A DNA stretch of 64,000 bases from CALBPI01 sp942491885 (GCA_942491885.1 CALOCQ010000002.1:1507915-1571914), one strand, 5' to 3'; shown: positions 8,437 through 18,446, numbered from the stretch's first letter. The notes: generated by a model from the letters alone, not told the origin. A program made the numbers and translations.

Positions 8437-9834
8437 GCAAAAGAGTTGTCTATGAAGTCAGCCTGAAGATCAGTGCCGAGCGCAGCATTGAGCTCGGCAG
8501 CTGGCTGGAAGGCCATGTCGATGACATGCTGGCACTGCCCGGCTTCATCGAGGCGCACAGTTTTGATCCGATAACTGCAGATGACGGTGACAAAGTCTTC
8601 ACCGTGCACTATGTGTTGTCCGATCAGGCAGCTCTGGATAACTACATCGAGAACGATGCCGAAAGCATGCGGGCAAAAGGCATCGCCCTGTTCGGCGAGG
8701 CGCTTTCTGCCAGCCGCAGCATTCGGCCGGTTACCAGCAAGACCGAAAAACAAGAATCGCATTGCCTGAATTGCGATGCCACGCTGGGCGGTCAGTACTG
8801 CTGGAACTGCGGGCAGCGTGGCAACACGCGGCTCATCAGCCTGATGGAGCTGGTGCGTGACGCCTTTGGCGACATGTTCGAGCTCGACTCGCGTCTGTGG
8901 CGCACGCTGCTCCCGCTGGCGTTTCGACCGGGGTATTTGACAGACGAATACCTGTGCGGTCGACGAGCGCGTTACATGCCACCCTTTCGCATGTACCTGG
9001 TGCTCAGTTTTGTGTTCTTCCTGATCACGCGACTGGTTGGTGAGGGCGCGCCGCTGTTTGATGATTCAGCAACGCCGCCAGAGGGCGACGTCGCTATTTC
9101 GATCGGCCTATCGTCGGACGACGAAGACCCGTCCGAGGATACCGATCCTGAACAACAGGCTGCGTTAGCCGGAACGCCTGATATTGAAGATCCGCCTGAG
9201 ACGCCGGCTGTTGTTACAGGCAACACCCAAAAGGTTGCCGGCGATGACAAGACGCCGGATACAGCTTCCGGACTGGATCCACCGCCGCCACCCGAAAATG
9301 GCTCCGGAGGATTTTTGCGAAGATGCGGATATCAGCGTCGGTGACTTTGGCATTGACTGGCTGAACGAGCGCGTCACAGTGCCACGCATTCGCGAAATTT
9401 GCCGCAGTGTCCAGGCTGATAGAGGGGAGCGACTCCTTTCGCGTCTGGCTCAAAACTTGCCGGTGGCAGCTCTGGCCTTGCTGCCGCTGCTGGCGTTCCT
9501 GCTGAAGGCCCTCTACCCGTTGTCGCGTCGATACTATGTTGAGCATCTGCTGCTGTTGGTGCACTACCACTCCTTCCTGTTTCTGGCGCTATCGCTAACC
9601 TACTTCTACAACGAAGGGCTTTCCCGCTTCGCGCTGCCAGACTATGTCTTCATTATCCCAAACATTCTGGTTGGCATTTATTTGCCATTCTATTTGTACA
9701 AGGCCATGCGCCGCGTTTACGGGCAAGGTAGAATTTTCAGTATTATCAAATATTTGGCTCTCCTTTTTGGTTATATTTTCGCGATCATAATCGTCTTTCT
9801 TGCCATCCTGCTTTACGTCTTGATCACCTATTAG
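8433..9834 (+). CDS. DUF4286-like plus DUF3667 membrane protein (one frameshift)
   Basis: The first part reads as a DUF4286-type small alpha/beta domain (VVYEVSLKISAERSIELGSW onward). A zinc ribbon (CLNCDATL...CWNCGQ) and the DUF3667 region with about five membrane spans follow. No ATG precedes the conserved VVYEV strand: the only plausible start is CTG at 8433, overlapping the fadE stop and 6 bases after AAAGGAT. The frame changes by one base near 9296-9312, between an acidic linker and the conserved segment DFGIDWLNERVTVPRIRE. Function unknown; translational coupling to fadE is likely. Confidence 0.7.
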
Positions 9835-9956
9835 GGCAGGGCTATGCTGCTGACAGGCTTGTAGCCACCGATAGCCGTGCCTACAATGCCCGGGGGGATC
9901 TCAACAACAACGCAGCTTGCGGAGTCGCGCCGCACGGTGCCCGTTTTGCATAAATA

Positions 9957-11435
9957 ATGACTATGAAAATTGGAATCAGCGGCCTTGCTGCTTATGTACC
10001 CGCTTATCGTGTAAATCTCGAGCAATGGTGCGACTGGACCGGTCAGCACTGGCCAAAGATGCGCGAGGTTGTCGGCGATAGCTTTCGCATGCGAGGGCAG
10101 CGGCACAGCATTTACACGATGGCCGCGACGGCCGTCATGCGCCTGATTCGTCAGTACGACATCAATCCGTCGGAGGTTCGCTTTCTTGGCCTTGGCACCG
10201 AGTCGAGTCTCGATAACTCCGCCGGCGCGGTCATTATCAAAGGCATGATCGACTCGGCACTGATTGCCGAAGGCAAGCCGCCCATTTCGCGCGCCTGCGA
10301 AGTCCCTGAATTCAAACATGCCTGCCTTGGCGGCGTGTATGCAATGAAAAGCGCCGTACGTGCACTGGCACTGGACGGGCGCGGCAGCAAAGCCATTGTC
10401 GTCTGTGCCGACATCGCCGAATACCAGCGCGGCAGCAGTGGCGAGCCCACACAAGGCGCCGGCGCTGTAGCGATGCTTCTGGAGGAAGACCCGCAGCTGG
10501 CCGTAGTCGACCTGATCAATAGCGGCAGCGCGTCTGATTACCGGATCATGGATTTTCGCAAGCCTATGCTGCGCTTCTGCGAACAGGACCGCAGCGAGAC
10601 GCATCAGGTTCAGGACTTCCCGGTATTTAATGGCAAGTACTCGACCACCTGCTACATCGACGAGACGCTGCACGCGCTGGCCGATATGTACGAAAGGCGG
10701 GGTGGCGAATCACCAGCAACACACTTGTCGTCGATCTCACACATTTTCATGCATCGCCCATACAGCCGAATGCCGGAGAACGGCCTAACCGTTGCCTGGC
10801 TATGGGCTCTGGCACAAGGCGATGACGATGAGCTTGCCCGGCTGCGTGGCTATGCCGATGAGGCCGACATCGCATTCGATGAGTTGCTGGCGGAGCTGCG
10901 CACCGAACACGACGTATCTGCGCTGGCAGATGCCGATCATCTAAACAACGACACCATGCCACTGACCATGGGTCTGGTGCGCGTATTCCGCGGCACAGCC
11001 GATTTCAAGACACAAGTGATGGACAAGCTCACCATTGGCAGCGATTGCATGCGTGATCTTGGCAACCTGTATACGGCGGCGCTACCCGCATGGATGGCTG
11101 CCGGTTTCGAACAGGCGCTCAGCGACAACCTGGACCTGACCGGCAAGGAAATCCTGACACTCGGCTATGGCAGCGGTGATGCCGCCGAGGTGATTCCGTT
11201 GTACGTCGCACAAGGATGGCGCGAGGCCACACGCAAGATGCGTTTTACGGCGGCGCTTGATGACGCAATTGACCTGACGCAAGGCCAATATGAGGCCTTG
11301 CATGACGGACGCCTGATACCTGACCTGCCAATATCCGCCGGCGACGAGTTCTTTGTGACCTCGGTCGGCCAGCAGAGCGAGCGGCAATTTCAGGATATTG
11401 GCATCGAGTACTACAGCTACCAGCGTCAGGCCTGA
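9957..11435 (+). CDS. hydroxymethylglutaryl-CoA synthase
   Basis: 492 residues. Condenses acetyl-CoA and acetoacetyl-CoA to HMG-CoA, the entry step of the mevalonate pathway. By alignment with the family, the nucleophile is C123 (HACLGGVYAM), the acid E82 (GTESS) and the His H266 (FMHRPYSRMPENG). Longer than bacterial MvaS (about 390) and nearer the length of eukaryotic forms. It faces the mevalonate operon tail to tail, overlapping it by 10 bases. No acetoacetyl-CoA thiolase is in the window. Confidence 0.9.
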   Translation: MTMKIGISGLAAYVPAYRVNLEQWCDWTGQHWPKMREVVGDSFRMRGQRHSIYTMAATAVMRLIRQYDINPSEVRFLGLGTESSLDNSAGAVIIKGMIDSALIAEGKPPISRACEVPEFKHACLGGVYAMKSAVRALALDGRGSKAIVVCADIAEYQRGSSGEPTQGAGAVAMLLEEDPQLAVVDLINSGSASDYRIMDFRKPMLRFCEQDRSETHQVQDFPVFNGKYSTTCYIDETLHALADMYERRGGESPATHLSSISHIFMHRPYSRMPENGLTVAWLWALAQGDDDELARLRGYADEADIAFDELLAELRTEHDVSALADADHLNNDTMPLTMGLVRVFRGTADFKTQVMDKLTIGSDCMRDLGNLYTAALPAWMAAGFEQALSDNLDLTGKEILTLGYGSGDAAEVIPLYVAQGWREATRKMRFTAALDDAIDLTQGQYEALHDGRLIPDLPISAGDEFFVTSVGQQSERQFQDIGIEYYSYQRQA

Positions 11436-14236
11436 ACCGGATCAATCAACGCCTCTAGCTGATCGGCAAACTCGCCGCGCAGTCGCGTCCATTCCATGGC
11501 AAACCACGGCGTCACGCTGTCCGGTGTGTCGGCCAGCATGGCATCAACCTCAGCCGGGCTTACAAACTTCCAGTCATCAACTTCCGTCTTGTTTGCGCGC
11601 ACCTCACTGGTCACACGACCGACGTAGACCGAGCACAATTCATGCTCACTACCTGCGGCGCCAAAGCTCGCCTGGTAGCGAAACTTGTAAACAAAATCGA
11701 GATCGGCGTTGCAGCCCAGTTCCTGATGCAAGCGACGATGAATCGCGTCATCGATATCCTCGCCACGCCGCGGATGCGAGCAACAGCTATTTGACCAGTA
11801 GCCGCCCCACAAGCGTTTATCGGCAGCGCGCTGCTGCAACAAAACTTCACCGCGTTCGTTAAACACGAACAGCGAAAATGCGCGGTGCAAAACACCTTGG
11901 CCGTCATGGCAGTCAGCCTTGGGCATGAAGCCAACAGGCTGGTCATCATCGTCGACCAGTATCAATTGCTCCGCATCGAACGACACGACCGGATTCGGCG
12001 GCTCGATCATGTCGATATTGATGACGCGGGCCTCAAAGCTTGCCTTGCGCAACGCGGTAACAACCGCCTCGCCAGTACCGTCGCATACTGCAACGATAGA
12101 CCCGCCGCCGCCGGCACCCGTCAGCTTGGCACCAAGAGCGCCTGAATCACGCGCAATCTGCACCATGTTTTCAAGGATTGGGTGACTGACGCCGATGGCA
12201 TTAAGTAAACCGTGACACATGTTCAGGCTGTCGCCCAACGCTTCAATCTGCCCGTTCGCCAGCGCCTGCAAACACATCTCAACCTGCGCATCAATCTGGT
12301 CAAACAGTGCATCGAAAGCCTGCGGCTGCCGATCCCGGCCACGGCGCACGCGGCCCACCAATTCAGACGTCACCCCTTTGATGCCACTAAACGCGATGAC
12401 GAGCTGCAACGGTCGTGCAATCTCAATATTGCGCCAGCGCTGCGCGCCCGTCGGCGAAAACAATATCGGTGTGGCATAGGTTGCCAGCGTATTGTCGACC
12501 CCGGACGGCGTGCCATGAGCCAGCTTTTCGCAGGCGAAGGCCATTTCGTTGACCGCATCGACATCCAGCTTGAGACCGACCAACTGATCAATGGCACGAA
12601 TGAGGACCACGGCCAACGCAGCCGAGCCTCCGAGTCCGGCAGCAAACGGAATCTGACAAGAGACCTCGATATGGCCATGCGGCATATCGATCTCGGCCAG
12701 GGAAAGAATGGTATCGACCAACATACCTAATGGACTGCGATGATCCGCATCGTCACCGGCATCGTATTGAAGCTGCCAATCGTCGATATTGATCGTCAGC
12801 AACTCTTTGCTGGCGAAAACTTCAGCACGCAATGCGCGCGGCATGGGCAGCCCCAGCGCGCGGCGCCCGTAAACCACGGCATGCTCACCTGCCAGAATCA
12901 GTTTGGCAGCGCTACTCACTTCGCCAATCAATGTACGCGGCAGTTGCGCAGGTGAATGCAGGCGCAACGTTTCAATCAACTCACGCGCACGCCAGGTTTT
13001 CACAACGCCTTCGGCCACCATTTGTGCAACGGTCTGATCAACCTCGGTGTCTTTCGCCCCGGCCTGCACGGCAACACTGCGCGCATGCAGCGCCATGTGT
13101 CCGCGCTGAATGCCATCAGTTGCCAATGCTTTCAAGGCTGAGAAATTTTGTGCCAGACCGACCGCGCAGGCGATCTCATCGAGTTCTCGGGAACGCTCGA
13201 CACCAGCCAGTCTCAAGCTGAGCTTGGCGACCGGATTCAAACGTACGGAGCCACCGACAATGCCAAGCTTGATTGGCAACGTTAGCTCACCACACAAATC
13301 ACCCTCGGCATTGACCGTCCAGCGCGTCATCGAGCGGTAACGCCCGGACCGCGCCGCAAACGCATGCGCGCTGGCCTCCACCGCCCGCCAGTCGTTGCCG
13401 GTAGCGACACCGACCGCGTCAATGCCGTTCATGACACCCTTGTTGTGCGTCGTCGCACGGTGCGTATCGAGCTCAGCAAATTCGTTGGCCGCAACAATGC
13501 CATCGCGAATTGACATGGCTTGCTCGGGATCATCGGACAAACCACCGAGTGGCACGCGCATGCGCGCGCGCACCAGCGACTTGTCAGCCAAATTCGACAA
13601 AATACGCAGATGCGGTCTGGCCCCTGCAATACTGGCCAGCAATGGCGCTACCTGCTCACAGATCGTGTTGATGAGGTTGGCGCCCATCGCGTCGCAGGTG
13701 TCTATCAGTAAATGGACAATCAGCATGTGACCGCCGCCACTGCGCGGGTAGACATGCAGCTCCATACCGCGCACACCGCCGCCCCGTGCGGTCAGGTTGG
13801 GAGGCACTGCATTCGCGGCGTCCAGTATTTCGGTCTGAGCGGCTTCGAGCGCAGCCAATGAGACGTCGGGGTCGCTGATATCGAGCAATTGCACCTGGCC
13901 GATCATCAGTGCCTCTTCGCTAGTGACTTCGAAGCCCCCTACCGCGCGCGCAATCTTTGCTGCAGACGATAACGCGGCAACAATAGATGGCTCTTCCACC
14001 ACCATCGGCACCAATCGTTCGTGACCATTGATGCGGAAATTCAGGGCGACCGCGAACGGCAAGCCTGCAACGCCAATGACGTTTTCAATCAGATGCTCTG
14101 CCACGTGGCGATCGAGCGTGATGTCACCGCTGCTAAGCGCAGCATAGTCCTGCGTCGATATCGCACCCGCATCATATAAGGCAGACAATCGATCGCTGAC
14201 GGCGAGCCGGTAGAACCCTGAAAACACCGAGGTCAC
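11426..14236 (-). CDS. trifunctional HMG-CoA reductase / mevalonate kinase / IPP isomerase
   Basis: One 936-residue frame holds three mevalonate-pathway enzymes. Residues 1-425: class II HMG-CoA reductase with ENVIG (51-55), EEPS (81-84), K266 in HNKG, D282 in GND and H380 in QRGHMALHAR, matching the Glu/Lys/Asp/His set of the Pseudomonas mevalonii enzyme almost number for number. Residues 435-745: GHMP mevalonate kinase with K445, GLGGSAA (534-540; usually GLGSSAA), H574/D581 and KLTGAGGGG (704-712). Residues 757-925: type I IDI (Nudix) with CH at 776-777, the CCSHP cysteines near 818 and E866. Neither junction has a stop codon or ribosome site. The start overlaps the phosphomevalonate kinase stop. 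Confidence 0.93.
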   Translation of the reverse strand: MTSVFSGFYRLAVSDRLSALYDAGAISTQDYAALSSGDITLDRHVAEHLIENVIGVAGLPFAVALNFRINGHERLVPMVVEEPSIVAALSSAAKIARAVGGFEVTSEEALMIGQVQLLDISDPDVSLAALEAAQTEILDAANAVPPNLTARGGGVRGMELHVYPRSGGGHMLIVHLLIDTCDAMGANLINTICEQVAPLLASIAGARPHLRILSNLADKSLVRARMRVPLGGLSDDPEQAMSIRDGIVAANEFAELDTHRATTHNKGVMNGIDAVGVATGNDWRAVEASAHAFAARSGRYRSMTRWTVNAEGDLCGELTLPIKLGIVGGSVRLNPVAKLSLRLAGVERSRELDEIACAVGLAQNFSALKALATDGIQRGHMALHARSVAVQAGAKDTEVDQTVAQMVAEGVVKTWRARELIETLRLHSPAQLPRTLIGEVSSAAKLILAGEHAVVYGRRALGLPMPRALRAEVFASKELLTINIDDWQLQYDAGDDADHRSPLGMLVDTILSLAEIDMPHGHIEVSCQIPFAAGLGGSAALAVVLIRAIDQLVGLKLDVDAVNEMAFACEKLAHGTPSGVDNTLATYATPILFSPTGAQRWRNIEIARPLQLVIAFSGIKGVTSELVGRVRRGRDRQPQAFDALFDQIDAQVEMCLQALANGQIEALGDSLNMCHGLLNAIGVSHPILENMVQIARDSGALGAKLTGAGGGGSIVAVCDGTGEAVVTALRKASFEARVINIDMIEPPNPVVSFDAEQLILVDDDDQPVGFMPKADCHDGQGVLHRAFSLFVFNERGEVLLQQRAADKRLWGGYWSNSCCSHPRRGEDIDDAIHRRLHQELGCNADLDFVYKFRYQASFGAAGSEHELCSVYVGRVTSEVRANKTEVDDWKFVSPAEVDAMLADTPDSVTPWFAMEWTRLRGEFADQLEALIDPVQA

Positions 14237-15264
14237 TGCTGCGCTCCCTGTACTCGCACATCGAGCGTTGGTCTGCTGTCTGTCATGCGCATATCTGGCA
14301 CCTTAAATCCCGCATCAGTGGCGAGCTGAACAAATTGTTGCAGCGGCTCTGCATCCAGCGCAAACGCCACGCCAAAGTCGCCGCCACCGGCGCCACAGGG
14401 CTTGTAAAGCACGCCTGCATCCACCGCAATCTCAGACAATTGCTGATGCCCGCCTGCCATGTAGTCGAGCGCCGCGGCCCGGTCCAGGACAAGCATGTGT
14501 TCAGCAAAAGCCTGCATCCGATCGATTATCGCTGCTGCGTCGCCCTGATGCCAAACATTGGCAATCTGGCCAGCCAGCGCCTTCAAATTGCCCACCATGG
14601 TCTTGCTCGACGAATCCTGTGCAAACCAGTAGTTGAATCTATGCACGCGGCTCACAGTAGCCGCCGATCCCGGGCAGGCAACCGGCTGTGCCAGCAGGTT
14701 CGTTGGCCAGTCCAAAGCCTCGATGCCGGGTGCCGGGTGTACAGACGGGTGGAACGCCAATAGTCCACCACGCGCAACGGCAACCACATCGGCGCCACTA
14801 CCGTGACCGCCTTGAAAACGCAAATGCGCGGTCAACAGTCCATCGAGTGACGCAGCCTGTCCGGAAAAAGCCGCCAACGCATTGCCAGCTGCAACCGCCA
14901 CCGCGGCGCTGGAGCCAAGACCCAATTTGCGCCCGGCATCAAACATCGGGCGCGAATCGACACACATCTCAACAGGTTGCGTCGGCGGATAGGCGATCAG
15001 CAACTGCCGAACCAGCGCAACATCACCCGGCTCTGCTAAATCGCCGAACACGGGCTGACCGTCGGCCATCGTGAACTCGACGTCGAGGTCCGCGAACCCG
15101 CGCAACGTTAGTTGCGAGGCATCAGCATCACGCGGCGCCACGCTGACGGTCACAAACCGGTTCACACAGGCCAATATCGCCGGTCCACCATGCAACACGG
15201 CGTACTCGCCGCTTAGCATCAGTTTCCCCGGCACGCGCGCCGTGACATGACGAGCCTCGCTCAA
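14233..15264 (-). CDS. phosphomevalonate kinase (GHMP family)
   Basis: 343 residues. Phosphorylates 5-phosphomevalonate to the diphosphate. GHMP fold with N-terminal VPGKLMLSGEYAVLHGGPA, ATP loop KLGLGSSAAVAV (GLGSSAA at 115-121) and C-terminal glycine motif CGAGGGDFGVAFA. It sits between the decarboxylase and the fusion enzyme with ATGA overlaps on both sides, so the three are one translationally coupled operon. A mevalonate kinase role is unlikely because that domain is in the neighbouring fusion. Confidence 0.88.
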   Translation of the reverse strand: MSEARHVTARVPGKLMLSGEYAVLHGGPAILACVNRFVTVSVAPRDADASQLTLRGFADLDVEFTMADGQPVFGDLAEPGDVALVRQLLIAYPPTQPVEMCVDSRPMFDAGRKLGLGSSAAVAVAAGNALAAFSGQAASLDGLLTAHLRFQGGHGSGADVVAVARGGLLAFHPSVHPAPGIEALDWPTNLLAQPVACPGSAATVSRVHRFNYWFAQDSSSKTMVGNLKALAGQIANVWHQGDAAAIIDRMQAFAEHMLVLDRAAALDYMAGGHQQLSEIAVDAGVLYKPCGAGGGDFGVAFALDAEPLQQFVQLATDAGFKVPDMRMTDSRPTLDVRVQGAQQ

Positions 15265-16271
15265 GAGCCTACCGATTGCACGTGAGCCGGGCCGCCGAGT
15301 CCACAGCGCAACACGCGCTTGACGCCATCAATGCTGGCCAGTTCGCGACTGACGAAATCGGCATCCTGTGGCAGACAAACCGCCTTTACCTGAGGACCTG
15401 CGTCGATCGTGAAAAACACACCGCGACCGGCCGCACGCATCGCCATAACGCTGTGCATGCACTCAACCGTAGCGCCATTCCAATACAGCAGGGCCGGCTG
15501 TGTTGCCTGCATGACCGCATGCATTTTCAGGCAACTGCTTTCGCTGACCGCTGCGAGCGCTTCAAAATCGCGAGCGGCCACAGCCGCATCAGCCAGATCC
15601 AGGTCTGAACGGTGCGTCTGCAGCCAACTGGCGTAATACGGTGAGGTGCTAGCCGAGGCGCGCATCGCTTCGGTCGAACCCGTCGCCTTGCGTGCCTCGC
15701 TGGTAATCGCCACGACCACGGTCAGTGGAAAATCGTCGGCTGACGCAATGCCTCTGACGTCGATATCGGCCGCCGGGTTGTCTGGTGTATCGAGCCTGAC
15801 AAAGCCGCCGAACAAGGAACGCGCGGCAGACCCTGAGCCACTGCCGGCGCGGCGCGCCAAATCAAGCGTCGACAAGCTGCCACCGAGCAAGCTGTCCAGC
15901 GCTACGACAAGCGCAGCAAAACCTGAGGCAGAGGACGCCAGACCGGCCGCAGTCGGGAAATTATTTTCGGATTGAATAGCAATTGGCGGGCGACTGCCGG
16001 GCCAATAGCGGTCAATGAACGCGAACACGCGGCCGGCCATGGCAGGTTCGCCGCTGCCATTCAGTTCGAAACTGTCGCAGGCAACAGCCGGACCCGCCGC
16101 GATACGTGTGGTCGTGGCCAATTCGTCCAAAGTGATGGACAAGGAGCCGACAGCCGGCACATTGTGCGCACTGTCAGCCTTGCCCCAATACTTGATCAGC
16201 GCAATGTTTGGATGCGCGCTGGCTACCACCGATGTGTTTTTTTTGGGTGAGGCTGTCAAATCAGTTTCCAC
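15261..16271 (-). CDS. mvaD: diphosphomevalonate decarboxylase
   Basis: 336 residues. Converts mevalonate 5-diphosphate to isopentenyl diphosphate with ATP. The signature ASAHPNIALIKYWGKAD (residues 18-33), GSLSITLDE, the ATP loop NFPTAAGLASSASGFAAL (104-121) and SGSAARSLFGGF are all present. First gene of the minus-strand mevalonate operon, 40 bases from the divergent ispA, so the two transcripts probably share a control region. Confidence 0.93.
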   Translation of the reverse strand: METDLTASPKKNTSVVASAHPNIALIKYWGKADSAHNVPAVGSLSITLDELATTTRIAAGPAVACDSFELNGSGEPAMAGRVFAFIDRYWPGSRPPIAIQSENNFPTAAGLASSASGFAALVVALDSLLGGSLSTLDLARRAGSGSGSAARSLFGGFVRLDTPDNPAADIDVRGIASADDFPLTVVVAITSEARKATGSTEAMRASASTSPYYASWLQTHRSDLDLADAAVAARDFEALAAVSESSCLKMHAVMQATQPALLYWNGATVECMHSVMAMRAAGRGVFFTIDAGPQVKAVCLPQDADFVSRELASIDGVKRVLRCGLGGPAHVQSVGS

Positions 16272-16311
16272 GCGCGCAAAATAAGCGGTCTATTGGGTCA
16301 GGAACAATTCC

Positions 16312-17205
16312 ATGTCGTTCGAACTCGCGATTCCGGATTATATCGCCCGCGTCGATGGCGTGCTTGCCACAACGCTGCCGCCGGCGGATATTGTCCCGGT
16401 CAGGCTGCATGAGGCCATGCGCTACGCCACACTCAATGGCGGCAAGCGCATCCGTCCGTTGCTGGTCTATGCGACCGGCAAGATGCTCAAGGTAGACACC
16501 CACCTGCTGGACGCTCCAGCGGTAGCCGTTGAGCTCATTCATGCATTTTCGCTGGTGCATGACGATCTGCCCGCCATGGATGACGACGATCTTCGCCGCG
16601 GCAAGCCAACGGTGCACTGCAAATACGATGAGGCAACGGCCATTCTCGCCGCAGCGGATGCGCTGCAGCCACTGGCTTTTGAGGTGCTGGCCAGCGCACC
16701 GCGCGGCGACGGCCTGGAGCGGGCCCAGCTAGCGATGGTGGCTATTCTGGCTCGCGCATGCGGGTCGCTGGGCATGACCGGCGGTCAGGCTATCGATATT
16801 GAGTCAGAAGGCCAGAAAATCAGCCCCGAATTACTGCGCAAGATGTTCGAGCAAAAAACCGGTGCGCTCATTGTCGCGGCAATTGAGATGGCCGCGACGC
16901 TGTGCCCCTCTTTGGGGACACAGGAATACGACGCGCTGCAGGAGTTTTCGCAGTGCCTGGGGCTGGCGTTCCAGATTCGTGATGACATTCTGGATATTGA
17001 GGGTGACACCGAGACCATCGGTAAAACGGCCGGTTCCGACGCCGCCCATGACAAGGCCACCTGGCCAGCGCTGTTTGGGCTGGAGGCCGCCAAGTCAGAG
17101 TGCAATGCGCTGTATGAACGCGGCATGGAAGCACTATCACTGTTCGGTGAGGCCGCTGAGCCGCTGCAGATTCTGGCGCATATCATCGTACAACGTGACG
17201 ACTAG
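16312..17205 (+). CDS. ispA: farnesyl/geranyl diphosphate synthase (IspA type)
   Basis: 297 residues. Trans-prenyltransferase that condenses IPP with DMAPP, normally to farnesyl diphosphate. First aspartate motif DDLPAMDDDD (84-93), GGKRIRP upstream of it, and second aspartate motif QIRDDILDIEGD (about 222-233) are intact. In many gammaproteobacteria ispA neighbours dxs; here its neighbour is the mevalonate operon that makes the same C5 precursors. It is followed 5 bases later by dinB. Confidence 0.94.
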   Translation: MSFELAIPDYIARVDGVLATTLPPADIVPVRLHEAMRYATLNGGKRIRPLLVYATGKMLKVDTHLLDAPAVAVELIHAFSLVHDDLPAMDDDDLRRGKPTVHCKYDEATAILAAADALQPLAFEVLASAPRGDGLERAQLAMVAILARACGSLGMTGGQAIDIESEGQKISPELLRKMFEQKTGALIVAAIEMAATLCPSLGTQEYDALQEFSQCLGLAFQIRDDILDIEGDTETIGKTAGSDAAHDKATWPALFGLEAAKSECNALYERGMEALSLFGEAAEPLQILAHIIVQRDD

Positions 17206-17210
17206 CCATC

Positions 17211-18392
17211 GTGTCAAACGAGCGGGTCATTTTGCATGTGGATATGGATGCGTTTTTCGCCTCCATTGAGCAGCGCGACAACCCGGACCTGAGGGGAAGG
17301 CCCGTGTTGGTTGGTGGCAGCGGCCAACGCGGCGTAGTCGCGGCGGCGAGCTATGAGGCGCGCAAATTTGGTGTGTTTTCGGCAATGCCGGTACGCAAGG
17401 CCCTGGCGCGCTGCCCGGATGCGGTCGTCGTGCGTTCACGCATGGACGTCTATCAGGCGGTTTCCAGACAGGTATTCAGCGTCTTTCGCAGCGCCACACC
17501 CGAAGTCGAAGGCCTGTCTTTCGACGAGGCGTTTCTGGATGTCAGCCGCAGCCTGAATCTGCTCGGAACGGCACATGACATTGCACGCAAGATCAAGGCA
17601 GACATCACAGAGCAGACTGGGCTGACAGCCTCGGTCGGCATTGCCGCCAACAAGCTGGTGGCCAAGATCGCATCAGACCTCGATAAGCCAGACGGCCTGA
17701 CCTTTATTCCAGCCGGCACCGAAGCCGATCGGCTGGCAACACTCGATGTGCGCGTGCTGCCGGGCATCGGCAAGCGAAAGTTCAGCGAACTGGAGGCCGC
17801 CGGCGTATTGACGATTGCTGATCTGCAGACCGCCAGCGACAACGTGATGTCGCGCCTGTTCGGGCGCTATGCAGCGCGCATGCGCGAGCGCTCTCTGGGC
17901 ATTGATGTGCGACCGGTGGTCGCCATCAGGGACGAAAAATCCGTCAGCAGCGAAACCACTTTCGACAAGGATCTGGCGGCTGAAAACGACATTCGCCAGG
18001 CCCTTCTCGGGCTAAGTGACCGAACGGGTACGCGCCTGCGCAACAAATCGCTGCTTGCCGGTGTCATACAGGTCAAGATACGGCAAAGCGATTTTCGCAC
18101 CTACACGCGCCAGTCACGCGTAAGACCCGCAACCGCCAATACGCAGCTGATCTTTCAGGAAGCCGCTCAGTTGGTAGACGACTGGCGCAGCGAACACCCT
18201 GGGCAACGCATCAGACTGCTCGGCGTTGGCGGCGCAGCACTGGCTGAGGATCAGCAACTGGATATGTTCAGTGATCAGCCCAAACTGGATGGCAATCGTG
18301 TCGACAAGACGGTCGACGCGGTGCGCGAACGCTTTAGCGAGCTTGGTTCTCTGGCGCTTCAATCAGCGCGAACGTTGCGCCGCGATGACTAA
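17211..18392 (+). CDS. dinB: DNA polymerase IV
   Basis: 393 residues, Y-family translesion polymerase. Catalytic motifs HVDMDAFFASIEQRDNP at the N-terminus and LSFDEAFLDV about residues 103-112, thumb helix-hairpin-helix (VLPGIGKRKFSELEAAGV) and little-finger domain are present. GTG start. The C-terminus carries a beta-clamp-type peptide (QLDMF). I saw no LexA box directly upstream, since ispA ends 5 bases before it, so it may be read from the ispA promoter. Confidence 0.95.
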   Translation: MSNERVILHVDMDAFFASIEQRDNPDLRGRPVLVGGSGQRGVVAAASYEARKFGVFSAMPVRKALARCPDAVVVRSRMDVYQAVSRQVFSVFRSATPEVEGLSFDEAFLDVSRSLNLLGTAHDIARKIKADITEQTGLTASVGIAANKLVAKIASDLDKPDGLTFIPAGTEADRLATLDVRVLPGIGKRKFSELEAAGVLTIADLQTASDNVMSRLFGRYAARMRERSLGIDVRPVVAIRDEKSVSSETTFDKDLAAENDIRQALLGLSDRTGTRLRNKSLLAGVIQVKIRQSDFRTYTRQSRVRPATANTQLIFQEAAQLVDDWRSEHPGQRIRLLGVGGAALAEDQQLDMFSDQPKLDGNRVDKTVDAVRERFSELGSLALQSARTLRRDD

Positions 18393-18446
18393 AACAGGCA
18401 GACAAGTTTCGCGCACTGTCCCCGCGCAGGTAGACTGGGTGGTGCC

